A DNA stretch of 64,000 bases from Janthinobacterium lividum (lineage in GTDB: Bacteria > Pseudomonadota > Gammaproteobacteria > Burkholderiales > Burkholderiaceae_D), in contig NZ_JAAOLY010000019.1 in NCBI RefSeq assembly GCF_011601275.1, positions 1 to 64,000 of the forward strand, given 5' to 3'. Below the pieces are notes generated by a model. The model was not told the DNA's origin. It searched no databases and saw only the letters and a list, made by a program, of their open reading frames with translations. Below are positions 17,572 through 25,608 of this stretch, one piece after another; the first letter of the stretch is position 1; every line of letters starts with the position of its first letter. The position numbers and the translations under genes are program-made.

Positions 17572-17590
17572 GGTGCATCGTGCATGCACC
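17572..17590. repeat. 19-bp palindrome GGTGCAT/ATGCACC upstream of glnA
   Basis: GGTGCAT (17572-17578) and ATGCACC (17584-17590) flank CGTGC. The half-sites are NtrC-like hexamers but in the opposite relative orientation to the two NtrC sites downstream. It may be an extra regulator site serving glnA or the divergent rhodanese gene. Confidence 0.4.
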
Positions 17591-17623
17591 AGAAGGAGGC
17601 ATTTTTCAGGAATTGGTGCAAAA

Positions 17624-17640
17624 TGCACGATAATGGTGCG
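17624..17640 (+). promoter_or_regulatory. NtrC binding site, distal
   Basis: TGCACG-N5-GGTGCG is a close match to the NtrC enhancer consensus TGCACC-N5-GGTGCA. It lies about 145 bases upstream of the -24 element and 29 bases centre-to-centre from the second site. Confidence 0.65.
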
Positions 17641-17652
17641 ATATTCGTTTTT

Positions 17653-17669
17653 TGCACTTGCATAGTGCA
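17653..17669 (+). promoter_or_regulatory. NtrC binding site, proximal
   Basis: TGCACT-N5-AGTGCA is a perfect inverted repeat fitting the NtrC enhancer consensus. It lies about 115 bases upstream of the sigma-54 -24 box of glnA. Two sites about three helical turns apart match the arrangement known for enterobacterial glnA. Confidence 0.75.
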
Positions 17670-17767
17670 TTCTTGATTTGACGCAAACGCAGCAGGAAAA
17701 TCGCGGGCAGGAAAACTTTCACTGGGATGGCCGGGTTTTGACCTTGGCGGCGTCATCCCACCAGAAG

Positions 17768-17784
17768 CTGGCATGGAATCTGCT
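17768..17784 (+). promoter_or_regulatory. sigma-54 promoter of glnA
   Basis: CTGGCATG (17768-17775) and CTGCT (17780-17784) place the invariant GG (-24) and GC (-12) exactly ten bases apart, as sigma-54 RNA polymerase requires. The predicted start is near 17795, giving an 89-base leader to glnA. The two NtrC sites upstream support nitrogen-regulated control. Confidence 0.75.
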
Positions 17785-17883
17785 ATGATCCTTATGAGTT
17801 TTGGTGGCACGCAATGTTTGCTTCGCTTCATCAGCCCAGACGCATTAAGGTCGGCTCACCCCACATTCATTTAGGAGATACGC

Positions 17884-19299
17884 ATGGCAATGACAGCCGC
17901 AGAAGTCTTGAAGATGGTAGAAGAAAACGAAGTCAAATTCGTTGATTTCCGCTTTGCTGATACCCGTGGTAAAGAGCAGCACGTGACGGTTCCCGTGTCG
18001 CACTTCGACATGGACAAATTCGAGTCGGGCCACGCCTTTGACGGTTCTTCGATCGCTGGCTGGAAAGGCATTGAAGCGTCCGACATGATCTTGCTGCCGG
18101 ATCCAAACACGGCCAATATCGACCCGTTCATGGAAGAAACCACGCTGTTCATGCAGTGCGACGTGATCGAACCGTCGGACGGCAAGGGCTACGACCGCGA
18201 CCCGCGCTCGATCGCGAAACGCGCCGAAGCCTACCTGAAATCGTCGGGCATGGGCGACACCGCCTACTTCGGCCCTGAGCCAGAATTCTTCATCTTCGAC
18301 AGCGTGCGCTGGAAGATCGACATGTCGGGCTGCTTCGTCAAGATCGGTTCAGACGAAGGTTCGTGGTCGACCGGCAAGGACATCGAAGGCGGCAACAGCG
18401 GCCACCGTCCTACCGTCAAGGGCGGCTATTTCCCGGTGCCACCAGTAGACAGCTTCCAGGACATGCGTTCGGAAATGTGCCTGATTCTCGAGTCCTTGGG
18501 CATCCCGGTTGAGGTACATCATCACGAAGTGGCCGGCGCCGGCCAGAATGAAATCGGCACCAAGTTCTCGACCCTGGTCGAGCGCGCCGACTGGACGCAA
18601 AACCTGAAATACGTGGTGTGGAACGTGGCGCACAGCTATGGCAAGACCGCCACCTTCATGCCGAAACCTATCGTTGGCGACAACGGTTCGGGCATGCACG
18701 TGCATCAATCCGTATGGAAAGATGGCAAAAACCTGTTCGCTGGCGACGGCTATGCCGGCCTGTCCGATTTCGCCCTGTACTACATCGGCGGCATCATCAA
18801 GCACGCCAAGGCACTGAACGCGATCACCAACCCGGGCACCAACTCGTACAAGCGTCTGGTACCAGGCTACGAAGCCCCAGTGAAACTGGCGTACTCGGCG
18901 AAAAACCGTTCCGCCTCGATCCGTATCCCGCACGTGGCCAATCCAAAAGGCCGCCGCGTCGAAGCGCGCTTCCCGGATCCACTGGCGAACCCGTACCTGT
19001 GCTTCGCCGCGCTGCTGATGGCCGGCCTGGACGGCGTTGCCAACAAGATCCATCCGGGCGAAGCCGCCTCGAAAGATCTGTACCATCTGCCGCCGGAAGA
19101 AGACGCACTGATCCCGACCGTGTGCGCTTCGCTGGAAGAAGCACTCGATGCGCTGGACAAGGACCGCGAGTTCCTGACCCGTGGCGGCGTGTTCAGCGAT
19201 TCGATGATCGATGCTTACCTGGAACTGAAAATGCAGGACGTACAGCGCATGCGCATGACCACGCATCCTGCCGAGTTCGACATGTACTACTCGCTGTAA
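17884..19299 (+). CDS. glnA: glutamine synthetase, type I
   Basis: A 471-residue GSI-beta glutamine synthetase, which makes glutamine from glutamate, ammonia and ATP as a cytoplasmic dodecamer. Landmarks: the N-terminal beta-grasp [28 protein letters not shown] (metal ligands), [10 protein letters not shown], the [17 protein letters not shown] loop and the adenylylation site DLYHLPPEE, with Tyr400 as the residue modified by GlnE. AGGAG lies ahead of ATG 17884. It is transcribed from a sigma-54/NtrC promoter and followed by a strong terminator; ntrB and ntrC are the next regulators downstream. Confidence 0.98.
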   Translation: MAMTAAEVLKMVEENEVKFVDFRFADTRGKEQHVTVPVSHFDMDKFESGHAFDGSSIAGWKGIEASDMILLPDPNTANIDPFMEETTLFMQCDVIEPSDGKGYDRDPRSIAKRAEAYLKSSGMGDTAYFGPEPEFFIFDSVRWKIDMSGCFVKIGSDEGSWSTGKDIEGGNSGHRPTVKGGYFPVPPVDSFQDMRSEMCLILESLGIPVEVHHHEVAGAGQNEIGTKFSTLVERADWTQNLKYVVWNVAHSYGKTATFMPKPIVGDNGSGMHVHQSVWKDGKNLFAGDGYAGLSDFALYYIGGIIKHAKALNAITNPGTNSYKRLVPGYEAPVKLAYSAKNRSASIRIPHVANPKGRRVEARFPDPLANPYLCFAALLMAGLDGVANKIHPGEAASKDLYHLPPEEDALIPTVCASLEEALDALDKDREFLTRGGVFSDSMIDAYLELKMQDVQRMRMTTHPAEFDMYYSL

Positions 19300-19335
19300 T
19301 GGCGCCACGCCGGCAATGTGCCGGTAGTGAATAAA

Positions 19336-19373
19336 AAAACGCGGGTGAGGCGATGGTCTCGCCCGCGTTTTTT
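19336..19373 (+). terminator. intrinsic terminator of glnA
   Basis: AACGCGGG with GAG on the left pairs with CTC and GCCCGCGTT on the right around GCGATGGT, followed by TTTT. Flanking A and T tracts could make it bidirectional. It lies about 35 bases after the stop. Confidence 0.85.
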
Positions 19374-19445
19374 GTTATGGCGCCACAGTGCGTTGTTGTA
19401 TAGTCGGCCCAGGAACGATGCGGCACGCGCCGACAGGAGTAGAGA

Positions 19446-19955
19446 TTGACCAAGCATTACAGAATGGCGCTGATGGCAGGATTGCTGGGCGCGGCGGCAC
19501 AGGCGCACGGGCAGCTGTATGTATGCGCCGATGCGCAAGGACACAAGACGTACACGGACAAGCGGGCTGGCGCGCATTGCCAGTTGCTCGATTTGCCGGG
19601 CGCCATGACGGAGCCGCCACGCAAGACGGCGCCGCTGGCCGGCGTGCCGGCCCGGCCCGCCACGCAGGCGGCGGCCACTGCGGCGCCTGCCGCCGGCGCG
19701 TTTCCCAAGGTCGATGGCGCCGAGCAGCGCGCGCGCGACCTGGACCGGCGCCAGATCCTGCAGGACGAGCTGCGCAGCGAAGAGCAGAAGCTGGCGGCGC
19801 AGCGCCTGGAGTTCAATGGCGGCCAGCCCGAGCGCCAGGGCAATGAGCGCAACTATGCGAAATACCAGGAAAGAGTGGCGCAGTTGAAGGACAACATTAG
19901 CCGGACGCAGCAGAACGTCGAGGCCCTGAAACGCGAGATCGCGAATATTCGGTAA
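19446..19955 (+). CDS. DUF4124 domain-containing exported protein
   Basis: A 169-residue protein with a signal peptide (KHYRMALMAGLLGAAAQAHG) and then a DUF4124-type segment (QLYVCADAQGHKTYTDKRAGAHC) holding two Cys. A Pro/Ala linker leads to a charged coiled-coil C-terminal half (RARDLDRRQILQDELRSEEQK and onward). TTG 19446 is chosen as start because AGGAG at 19435-19439 is six bases away and the basic KHYR n-region is then included; ATG 19464 is the alternative. It sits five bases upstream of ntrB and probably shares its transcript, although its function is unknown. Confidence 0.8.
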   Translation: MTKHYRMALMAGLLGAAAQAHGQLYVCADAQGHKTYTDKRAGAHCQLLDLPGAMTEPPRKTAPLAGVPARPATQAAATAAPAAGAFPKVDGAEQRARDLDRRQILQDELRSEEQKLAAQRLEFNGGQPERQGNERNYAKYQERVAQLKDNISRTQQNVEALKREIANIR

Positions 19956-19960
19956 AGCAC

Positions 19961-21049
19961 ATGACACTAGACAACCATTCCAGCCGCCCGGCGCACCTGG
20001 CCGGCCTCGATTTGCTCGCTTCGGCCGTGATCCTGCTCGATGGCGACGGCCGCATCAGTTATGCCAACGCGGCGGCGGAAAACCTGCTGGAAAGCTCATT
20101 GAAAGCACTGTCGCGGCAAAAGCTGACGGCGCTGTTCTTGAATCCCGACGAGCTGGCCGGCATTTGCGCGCAGGCGCTCGAACATAAATTTTCCGACTTG
20201 CGCCAGGACCTGAGCCTGGAACGCCTGGGACGCGAGCCGCTGCGCGTGCACAGCATCGTCAGCGCGCTCGACGCGCCGCGCGACGGCGTGCTGATCGAGT
20301 TGCGCGAGAACGTGCAGCAGCTCAAACTCGACCGCGAAGAGCGTATCCTCGACCAGAGCCAGGTCAACAAGGAGCTGATCCGCAACCTGGCGCATGAAAT
20401 CAAGAATCCGCTGGGCGGCATCCGCGGCGCGGCGCAGCTGCTGGAGCTGGAATTGCCGGCCCTGCACCTGAGCGAGCTGCGCGAATACACACAGGTGATC
20501 ATCAAGGAAGCGGACCGCCTGCAAACCCTGGTCGACCGCCTGCTGGCGCCGCACCGCCGCCCGCATATCGTCGGCGACGTGAATATCCACGAAGTGTGCG
20601 AGCGCGTGCGCAGCCTGATCCTGGCTGAATTTCCCAGCGGTCTGACCATTTCGCGCGATTACGATGCCTCGATTCCCGAGTTTCGCGGCGACAAGGAGCA
20701 ATTGATACAGACCGTGCTCAACATCGCGCACAACGCGGCACAGGCCCTGGCCGAGCGCATCGAGGCGGGCGATGCGGAGCTCATTTTCAAGACGCGCGTG
20801 GCGCGCCAGGTGACCCTGGCCAAGGTCCGCTACAACCTGGCATTAGACTTGCATATCATTGACAATGGACCGGGCATCGCACCCCAGATCCGCGACCGGA
20901 TTTTCTACCCGCTGGTGTCGGGCAGGGAAGGCGGCAGCGGGCTGGGACTGACCTTGGCGCAAACCTTCGTGCAACAGCACCTGGGCGTGATCGAGTGCGA
21001 AAGCCGGCCTGGATACACCGATTTCAGGATCGTTCTACCCTTGCCATAA
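19961..21049 (+). CDS. ntrB: nitrogen regulation sensor histidine kinase NtrB (GlnL)
   Basis: A 362-residue soluble kinase. A PAS domain (LASAVILLDGDGRISYANAAAENLLE) is followed by HisKA with the phospho-acceptor His145 in NLAHEIKNPLGGIRGA. The HATPase domain has N-box NIAHNAAQAL and G-boxes DNGPGIAP and GSGLGLTLAQTF. There are no membrane helices, as expected. It phosphorylates NtrC under nitrogen limitation and is switched to phosphatase by PII. It lies between the DUF4124 gene and ntrC (48-base gap), the classical glnA-ntrBC neighbourhood with one inserted gene. Confidence 0.96.
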   Translation: MTLDNHSSRPAHLAGLDLLASAVILLDGDGRISYANAAAENLLESSLKALSRQKLTALFLNPDELAGICAQALEHKFSDLRQDLSLERLGREPLRVHSIVSALDAPRDGVLIELRENVQQLKLDREERILDQSQVNKELIRNLAHEIKNPLGGIRGAAQLLELELPALHLSELREYTQVIIKEADRLQTLVDRLLAPHRRPHIVGDVNIHEVCERVRSLILAEFPSGLTISRDYDASIPEFRGDKEQLIQTVLNIAHNAAQALAERIEAGDAELIFKTRVARQVTLAKVRYNLALDLHIIDNGPGIAPQIRDRIFYPLVSGREGGSGLGLTLAQTFVQQHLGVIECESRPGYTDFRIVLPLP

Positions 21050-21097
21050 GCGAGGAGGTATCCCACCCATGAAATCCATTGCGGGACGCACACACTA

Positions 21098-22588
21098 ATG
21101 AAGCCAATCTGGATAGTTGACGACGACGAATCAATCCGCTGGGTGCTGGAAAAAGCCCTGGCGCGGGAAAATCTCGCCACCAAGAGTTTTGCCAATGCGC
21201 GCGACGCCATCGCCGCACTGGAATTTGACACGCCGCAAGTGCTCGTGTCCGATATCCGCATGCCGGGCGCGTCCGGCCTGGAATTGCTGCAGACGGTCAA
21301 GTCGCGCTTTCCCGGCCTGCCGGTCATCATCATCACGGCCTTTTCCGACCTCGATTCGGCCGTCGCAGCCTTCCAGGGCGGCGCCTTCGAATACCTGGCC
21401 AAGCCTTTCGACATCGACAAGGCTGTCGAGCTGATCCGCCGCGCGCTGGAAGAGAGCCTGCGCGAAACGAGCGTTGAATCGGGCCCGTCGGAAACGCCGG
21501 AAATCCTCGGCCAGGCGCCGGCCATGCAGGAAGTCTTCCGCGCCATCGGCCGTTTGTCGCAGTCGAATGTGACGGTGCTCATCACGGGCGAATCCGGTTC
21601 CGGCAAGGAGCTCGTGGCGCGCGCGCTGCACAAGCACAGCCCGCGCGCGGCGCAGCCTTTCATTGCCCTGAACACGGCAGCGATCCCGAAGGATTTGCTC
21701 GAGTCCGAACTGTTCGGCCATGAACGCGGTGCGTTTACGGGCGCGCAGACGACGCGCCGGGGCCGCTTCGAGCAGGCCGAGAACGGCACTTTGTTTCTCG
21801 ATGAAATCGGCGACATGCCGTTCGACTTGCAGACGCGCTTGCTGCGCGTGCTGTCCGATGGCCATTTCTATCGCGTCGGCGGCCATCAGCCGATGAAGGC
21901 CAACGTGCGTGTCATTACGGCCACGCACCAGAACCTCGAGCAGCGCGTGCGCGACGGCCTGTTCCGCGAAGACTTGTATCACCGCTTGAACGTGATCCGG
22001 TTGCGCCTGCCCAGTTTGCGGGAGCGGCGCGAGGATATCCCCATCCTGGTGCGCCACTTCCTGGTGCAAAGCGCGCGCCAGTTGGGCGTGGAAGCCAAGC
22101 GCATGAGCGAACCGACGATGCAGTTCCTCAGCAGCCTCGATTTGCCCGGCAACGTACGCCAGCTGGAAAACCTGTGCAACTGGATCACCGTCATGGCGCC
22201 GGGCCAGACGGTGGAAATCAAGGACTTGCCGCTGGAATTGACGCAGGGGCAGGGCGATGGCGCGGCCACTGCGGCGGCGGGCGAGGCTGCGCCGGCGGCC
22301 GTTGCCCAGCCGCACGGCGGCCAGGTCTTCGAAGCAGCCGCGCCAGCCAACGGCGCGCCGCCGGGCTGGATTGGTTTACTGGAATTGCAGGCGGCCGGCA
22401 TGCTGGGCGCGGGGCAGCAGGAAGTCATGGCCGTGCTGGGACGCCAGTTCGAATCGGCCCTGATCAAGACGGCGCTCAAGCATACGCACGGGCGCAAGAA
22501 TGACGCCGCCGTGCGCCTGGGTATCGGCCGCAACACCATCACCCGCAAGATCTCCGAACTGGGCATCGACGGCGCCAAGGACGACTGA
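21098..22588 (+). CDS. ntrC: nitrogen regulation response regulator NtrC (GlnG)
   Basis: A 496-residue sigma-54 activator. The receiver domain has phospho-acceptor Asp52 in LVSDIRMPG. The AAA+ domain carries Walker A GESGSGKE (164-171), the sigma-54 contact loop GAFTGA (211-216) and LFLDEIGDMP. The C-terminal Fis-type helix-turn-helix is AAVRLGIGRNTITRKISELGI. A Gln/Ala/Pro-rich linker of about 60 residues separates the AAA+ and DNA-binding parts. When phosphorylated by NtrB it should act at the TGCAC-type sites upstream of glnA. A GC-rich hairpin at 22598 follows the gene. Confidence 0.97.
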   Translation: MKPIWIVDDDESIRWVLEKALARENLATKSFANARDAIAALEFDTPQVLVSDIRMPGASGLELLQTVKSRFPGLPVIIITAFSDLDSAVAAFQGGAFEYLAKPFDIDKAVELIRRALEESLRETSVESGPSETPEILGQAPAMQEVFRAIGRLSQSNVTVLITGESGSGKELVARALHKHSPRAAQPFIALNTAAIPKDLLESELFGHERGAFTGAQTTRRGRFEQAENGTLFLDEIGDMPFDLQTRLLRVLSDGHFYRVGGHQPMKANVRVITATHQNLEQRVRDGLFREDLYHRLNVIRLRLPSLRERREDIPILVRHFLVQSARQLGVEAKRMSEPTMQFLSSLDLPGNVRQLENLCNWITVMAPGQTVEIKDLPLELTQGQGDGAATAAAGEAAPAAVAQPHGGQVFEAAAPANGAPPGWIGLLELQAAGMLGAGQQEVMAVLGRQFESALIKTALKHTHGRKNDAAVRLGIGRNTITRKISELGIDGAKDD

Positions 22589-22597
22589 TTGCCATCC

Positions 22598-22618
22598 GGA
22601 CGGGGCCCCGCCCCGTCC
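22598..22618 (+). terminator. possible terminator hairpin after ntrC
   Basis: GGACGGGG (22598-22605) and CCCCGTCC (22611-22618) form a strong eight-base-pair stem ten bases after the ntrC stop. It lacks a T-tract, so it may only slow transcription or stabilise the 3-prime end. Confidence 0.4.
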
Positions 22619-22686
22619 GCTTCCCCTCCTGGCGTTCCTCGCACGCCACAACACCCACAGCAGGCGATAAGGTAAGCTAGCGCCTG

Positions 22687-22704
22687 CCGGACTGTTTCGT
22701 CCGG
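22687..22704 (+). promoter_or_regulatory. hairpin in the corA leader
   Basis: CCGGAC (22687-22692), loop TGTTTC, GTCCGG (22699-22704), 24 bases before corA. It is a small perfect stem near the ribosome binding region. Function is unknown; it is too small to resemble an M-box magnesium riboswitch. Confidence 0.3.
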
Positions 22705-22728
22705 TGTTAACTTGAACTGTGGAATAGC

Positions 22729-23694
22729 ATGCTCATAAACTGCGTGGCCTACCAGGATGGCAAAAAACTGGCCGACTTGCCGATCGACGATATCAGCGAT
22801 TACGTCGAACGCCCCGATTGCTTCGTCTGGGTGGCCCTGCTCGACGCCACGCCGGACGAGCTGAAACAGATGCAGCACGAGTTTTGCCTGCACGAACTGG
22901 CCGTCGAGGATGCGCAGCGGGGCCACCAGCGGCCGAAGATCGAGGAATATGGCGATTCCCTGTTTGCCGTCGTGAAAACCGTGGAAATGGTCGAGAACGA
23001 ACTGGTGCTGGGCGAAGTCGACATTTTCGTTGGCGCCAATTACGTGCTCTCGTCGCGCAGCAACAGCTCGCAAGGTTTCCTCGGTGTCCGAGCGCGTGCC
23101 GAGCGCGAGCCGCATCTGCTGCGCCAGGGTTCGGCCTTCGTGCTGTACGCGCTGATGGACGCCGTCGTCGACCGTTACTTTCCCGTGCTCGACGCGCTCG
23201 AATCGGAACTGGAACTGATCGAGGACCGCATCTTCGACCGTGGCACCGAGCGAGACAATATCGAACGGCTGTATCAATTGAAACGCAAGGTCATGGTCTT
23301 GCGCCACGTGGTGGCACCCCTGATGGAAGCGGTGGGCAAGCTGCACGGCGGGCGGGTGCCGCCGCTGTGCCACGATACCCAGGAGTATTTCCGCGACGTG
23401 CACGACCACCTGGCGCGTATCAACGGCACGCTCGACACCATCCGCGATACGATCAGCACGGCGATCCAGGTGAATCTGTCGATGGTCGCCATCGATGAGA
23501 GCGAAGTGAACAAGCAATTGGCGGCCTGGGCCGCGATCTTCGCCGTGTTTACCGCGTTTGCCGGCATCTGGGGCATGAACTTCAAGTTCATGCCGGAACT
23601 GGACTGGCATTATGGCTATCCGGCCGCCGTGGCAGTGATGAGCTGTGTCTGCGGTTATATGTATTACTTGTTCAAGCGTTCCGGCTGGTTATAA
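22729..23694 (+). CDS. corA: magnesium/cobalt transporter CorA
   Basis: A 321-residue CorA family channel. The long N-terminal cytoplasmic funnel (LEDAQRGHQRPKIEEYGDSLF-like region) ends in a helix with LKRKVMVLRHVVAPLMEAV. The two C-terminal membrane helices are joined by the pore-mouth loop with the signature Gly282-Met-Asn284. It mediates Mg2+ uptake as a pentamer in the inner membrane. The basic C-terminal KRSGWL end is family-like. It stands alone between ntrC and the GAF kinase gene. Confidence 0.94.
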   Translation: MLINCVAYQDGKKLADLPIDDISDYVERPDCFVWVALLDATPDELKQMQHEFCLHELAVEDAQRGHQRPKIEEYGDSLFAVVKTVEMVENELVLGEVDIFVGANYVLSSRSNSSQGFLGVRARAEREPHLLRQGSAFVLYALMDAVVDRYFPVLDALESELELIEDRIFDRGTERDNIERLYQLKRKVMVLRHVVAPLMEAVGKLHGGRVPPLCHDTQEYFRDVHDHLARINGTLDTIRDTISTAIQVNLSMVAIDESEVNKQLAAWAAIFAVFTAFAGIWGMNFKFMPELDWHYGYPAAVAVMSCVCGYMYYLFKRSGWL

Positions 23695-23828
23695 AAAATT
23701 CCTGCGTATCTGTATTATTAAACAATAGCCGGGGGTACAATCGCGGCAAGTCCGTTGACCCGGGCCTTTGCTGAGGATCGCCGCGCCGGCAGCTGTGCCT
23801 GCGCTTTCCGTGCCGCGCAGGAGCATTC

Positions 23829-25211
23829 ATGAGTATTCCGTTGTTTGATGTGAATTCGCAAGAACCCCTGTTCGATCCCGAGCAGCGGCGCACCTTGGCG
23901 GAGGCGGCCCTGCGCTCGATCACCGCCTCGACGGCCCACGCCCGTGGCGACGACTTCCTGCGCATCCTCGTCAAGGACCTGGCCGAAGCGCTCGACGTGC
24001 ACTATGTGATCGCCGGGCGGCTGGTGCGCCTGGACGATGGCAGCGAAGGTATCCGCACCCTGGCCCTGTGGGGCGGCGACGGCTACCAGCCGAATATCGA
24101 ATACAGCCTGCAGCACACGCCTTGCCAGGACGTGACCTGCCAGAGCATGTGTTTTCACGGCAGCGATATCCAGCGTCGCTTTCCACTTGATACCCTCTTG
24201 GTCGACATGCAGGCGGAAAGCTATGTCGGCATGCCGCTGATCGATACCGATGGCAAGACCCTGGGCATCCTGTCGGCCATCGACACGCGTCCCATCGATG
24301 AAAACAAGCGCTTGCTGGCCTTGCTGCTGCTGTCGATCTTCTCGGCCCGCGGCGCGGCCGAGCTGCAGCACCAGGAGCGTACACAGCAGCTGGAAGAAAT
24401 CGTGCGCGTGCGCACCGAGTCGCTGCTGGCGGCGCAGGCCAACCTGATCGAGCAGGAGCAGATGGCGGCCCTCGGCTCGCTCGTTGCCGGCGTCTCGCAT
24501 GAGGTCAACACGCCCATCGGCGTGGCGCTGACGGCGGCCTCGAGCATGGGCAGCTATGCCGACCAGCTGGTGCAGGTGCTGGGCGGCGCCAAGGTCAGCC
24601 GCGCCGAGCTGATCGACATTGCCGAATCCTTGAAAGGCGCGGCCGCCCTGATCGAGCGCAACCTGGCGCGCGCCGCCGACCTGATCGGCAATTTCAAGCA
24701 GCTGGCCGTGGACCAGGTCAGCGAATACGTGGCCGACCTGGCGTTGCACGATTATGTACACGGTCTGGTGTCGGCGCACAGCCCGGAACTGCGCAAGGCG
24801 GCACTGGGCGTGGAACTCGATATCGCGCCCGATTGCCAGGTGCGCCTGGCGGCCGGCAAGCTGTCGCAAATCCTCTCGAACCTGCTGATGAACAGCGCCC
24901 GCCATGGTTATCCGCAGGGTGGCCCGGGGCGCATCACGATCCGTGCGCGCATCGAGGCGGACGGCGATGACGCGGATACGCGCTGGCTGCTGCTGGACTT
25001 TTCCGACGACGGCATCGGCCTGGCGCCAGCCGTGCGCGAACACATGTTTGAACCGTTTTTCACCACCAAGCGCGGCCAGGGCGGCTCCGGCCTGGGCATG
25101 CACATCGTCTACACCATCGTGCAGCAACTGGGCGGCCAGGTGTGCGCCATCGATTGCACTCCCGGCTGTCATATACAAATCAGGCTGCCGCTTGCCTCCC
25201 GGCAGGCGTAA
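23829..25211 (+). CDS. GAF domain sensor histidine kinase
   Basis: A 460-residue soluble kinase. The N-terminal GAF domain (about residues 20-175) includes LQHTPCQDVTCQSMC, with three Cys that could bind a metal or sense redox. A coiled-coil linker leads to a HisKA domain with His224 in GVSHEVNTPIG, then an HATPase domain (NLLMNSARHG, DDGIGLAP, GGSGLGMHIVYTIV). The adjacent genes include no response regulator, so the partner is unknown. AGGAG lies six bases before ATG 23829. There are no membrane helices, so it senses a cytoplasmic cue. Confidence 0.88.
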   Translation: MSIPLFDVNSQEPLFDPEQRRTLAEAALRSITASTAHARGDDFLRILVKDLAEALDVHYVIAGRLVRLDDGSEGIRTLALWGGDGYQPNIEYSLQHTPCQDVTCQSMCFHGSDIQRRFPLDTLLVDMQAESYVGMPLIDTDGKTLGILSAIDTRPIDENKRLLALLLLSIFSARGAAELQHQERTQQLEEIVRVRTESLLAAQANLIEQEQMAALGSLVAGVSHEVNTPIGVALTAASSMGSYADQLVQVLGGAKVSRAELIDIAESLKGAAALIERNLARAADLIGNFKQLAVDQVSEYVADLALHDYVHGLVSAHSPELRKAALGVELDIAPDCQVRLAAGKLSQILSNLLMNSARHGYPQGGPGRITIRARIEADGDDADTRWLLLDFSDDGIGLAPAVREHMFEPFFTTKRGQGGSGLGMHIVYTIVQQLGGQVCAIDCTPGCHIQIRLPLASRQA

Positions 25212-25608
25212 AAAAACCTCACTGACATAGTGCAGCGACGCTGACTTCTGGTGCATACCGTATACCATCATTGTGCAAAACAGTATTACTGAATTGTAAA
25301 TTGTTGTTTTTCATTCCTGCGCTCAGTGCATCGTTGACACCTTCCAATTCCCCGTGTTTTGATGGTTCATTAAGGTTCAGTCTGCCAACGGCAACTGGGC
25401 CTTTGACCGGTAGTGGCATGGCGGCTAAGCATCATCATTCATCAAGTTCGGGCGGCCCTTTGGCGCAGGTCCGGGTGCGGTTTTCATAACGATAAAGAAT
25501 GTTAATGCGCAGATAGCCGCCCTGTACGGAGCGCCGCATCGGCAGTTCGGTGGCGCCGAGTTCACATCATAAAAATGCAACAAAAACATATATCAAGGGG
25601 AGTTTGCA
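25212..25608. other. intergenic region with candidate promoter for a TonB receptor
   Basis: 397 bases without a supportable gene. TTGACA (25334-25339) and TTTGAT (25358-25363), 18 bases apart, form a plausible promoter for the receptor gene, with a leader of about 240 bases. AAGGGGA before the ATG is the ribosome binding site. No terminator for the kinase gene was found. Confidence 0.4.

Noticed and set aside
17805..17821. TGGCACG...TTTGC as the sigma-54 promoter of glnA
   Set aside because: Both elements look excellent, but GG and GC are 12 bases apart rather than ten. The nearby CTGGCATG/CTGCT pair at 17768 has correct spacing.
25212..25608. cobalamin or other known riboswitch ahead of the first TonB receptor
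   Set aside because: The B12-box and other conserved riboswitch cores were not found; only a plausible promoter was seen.
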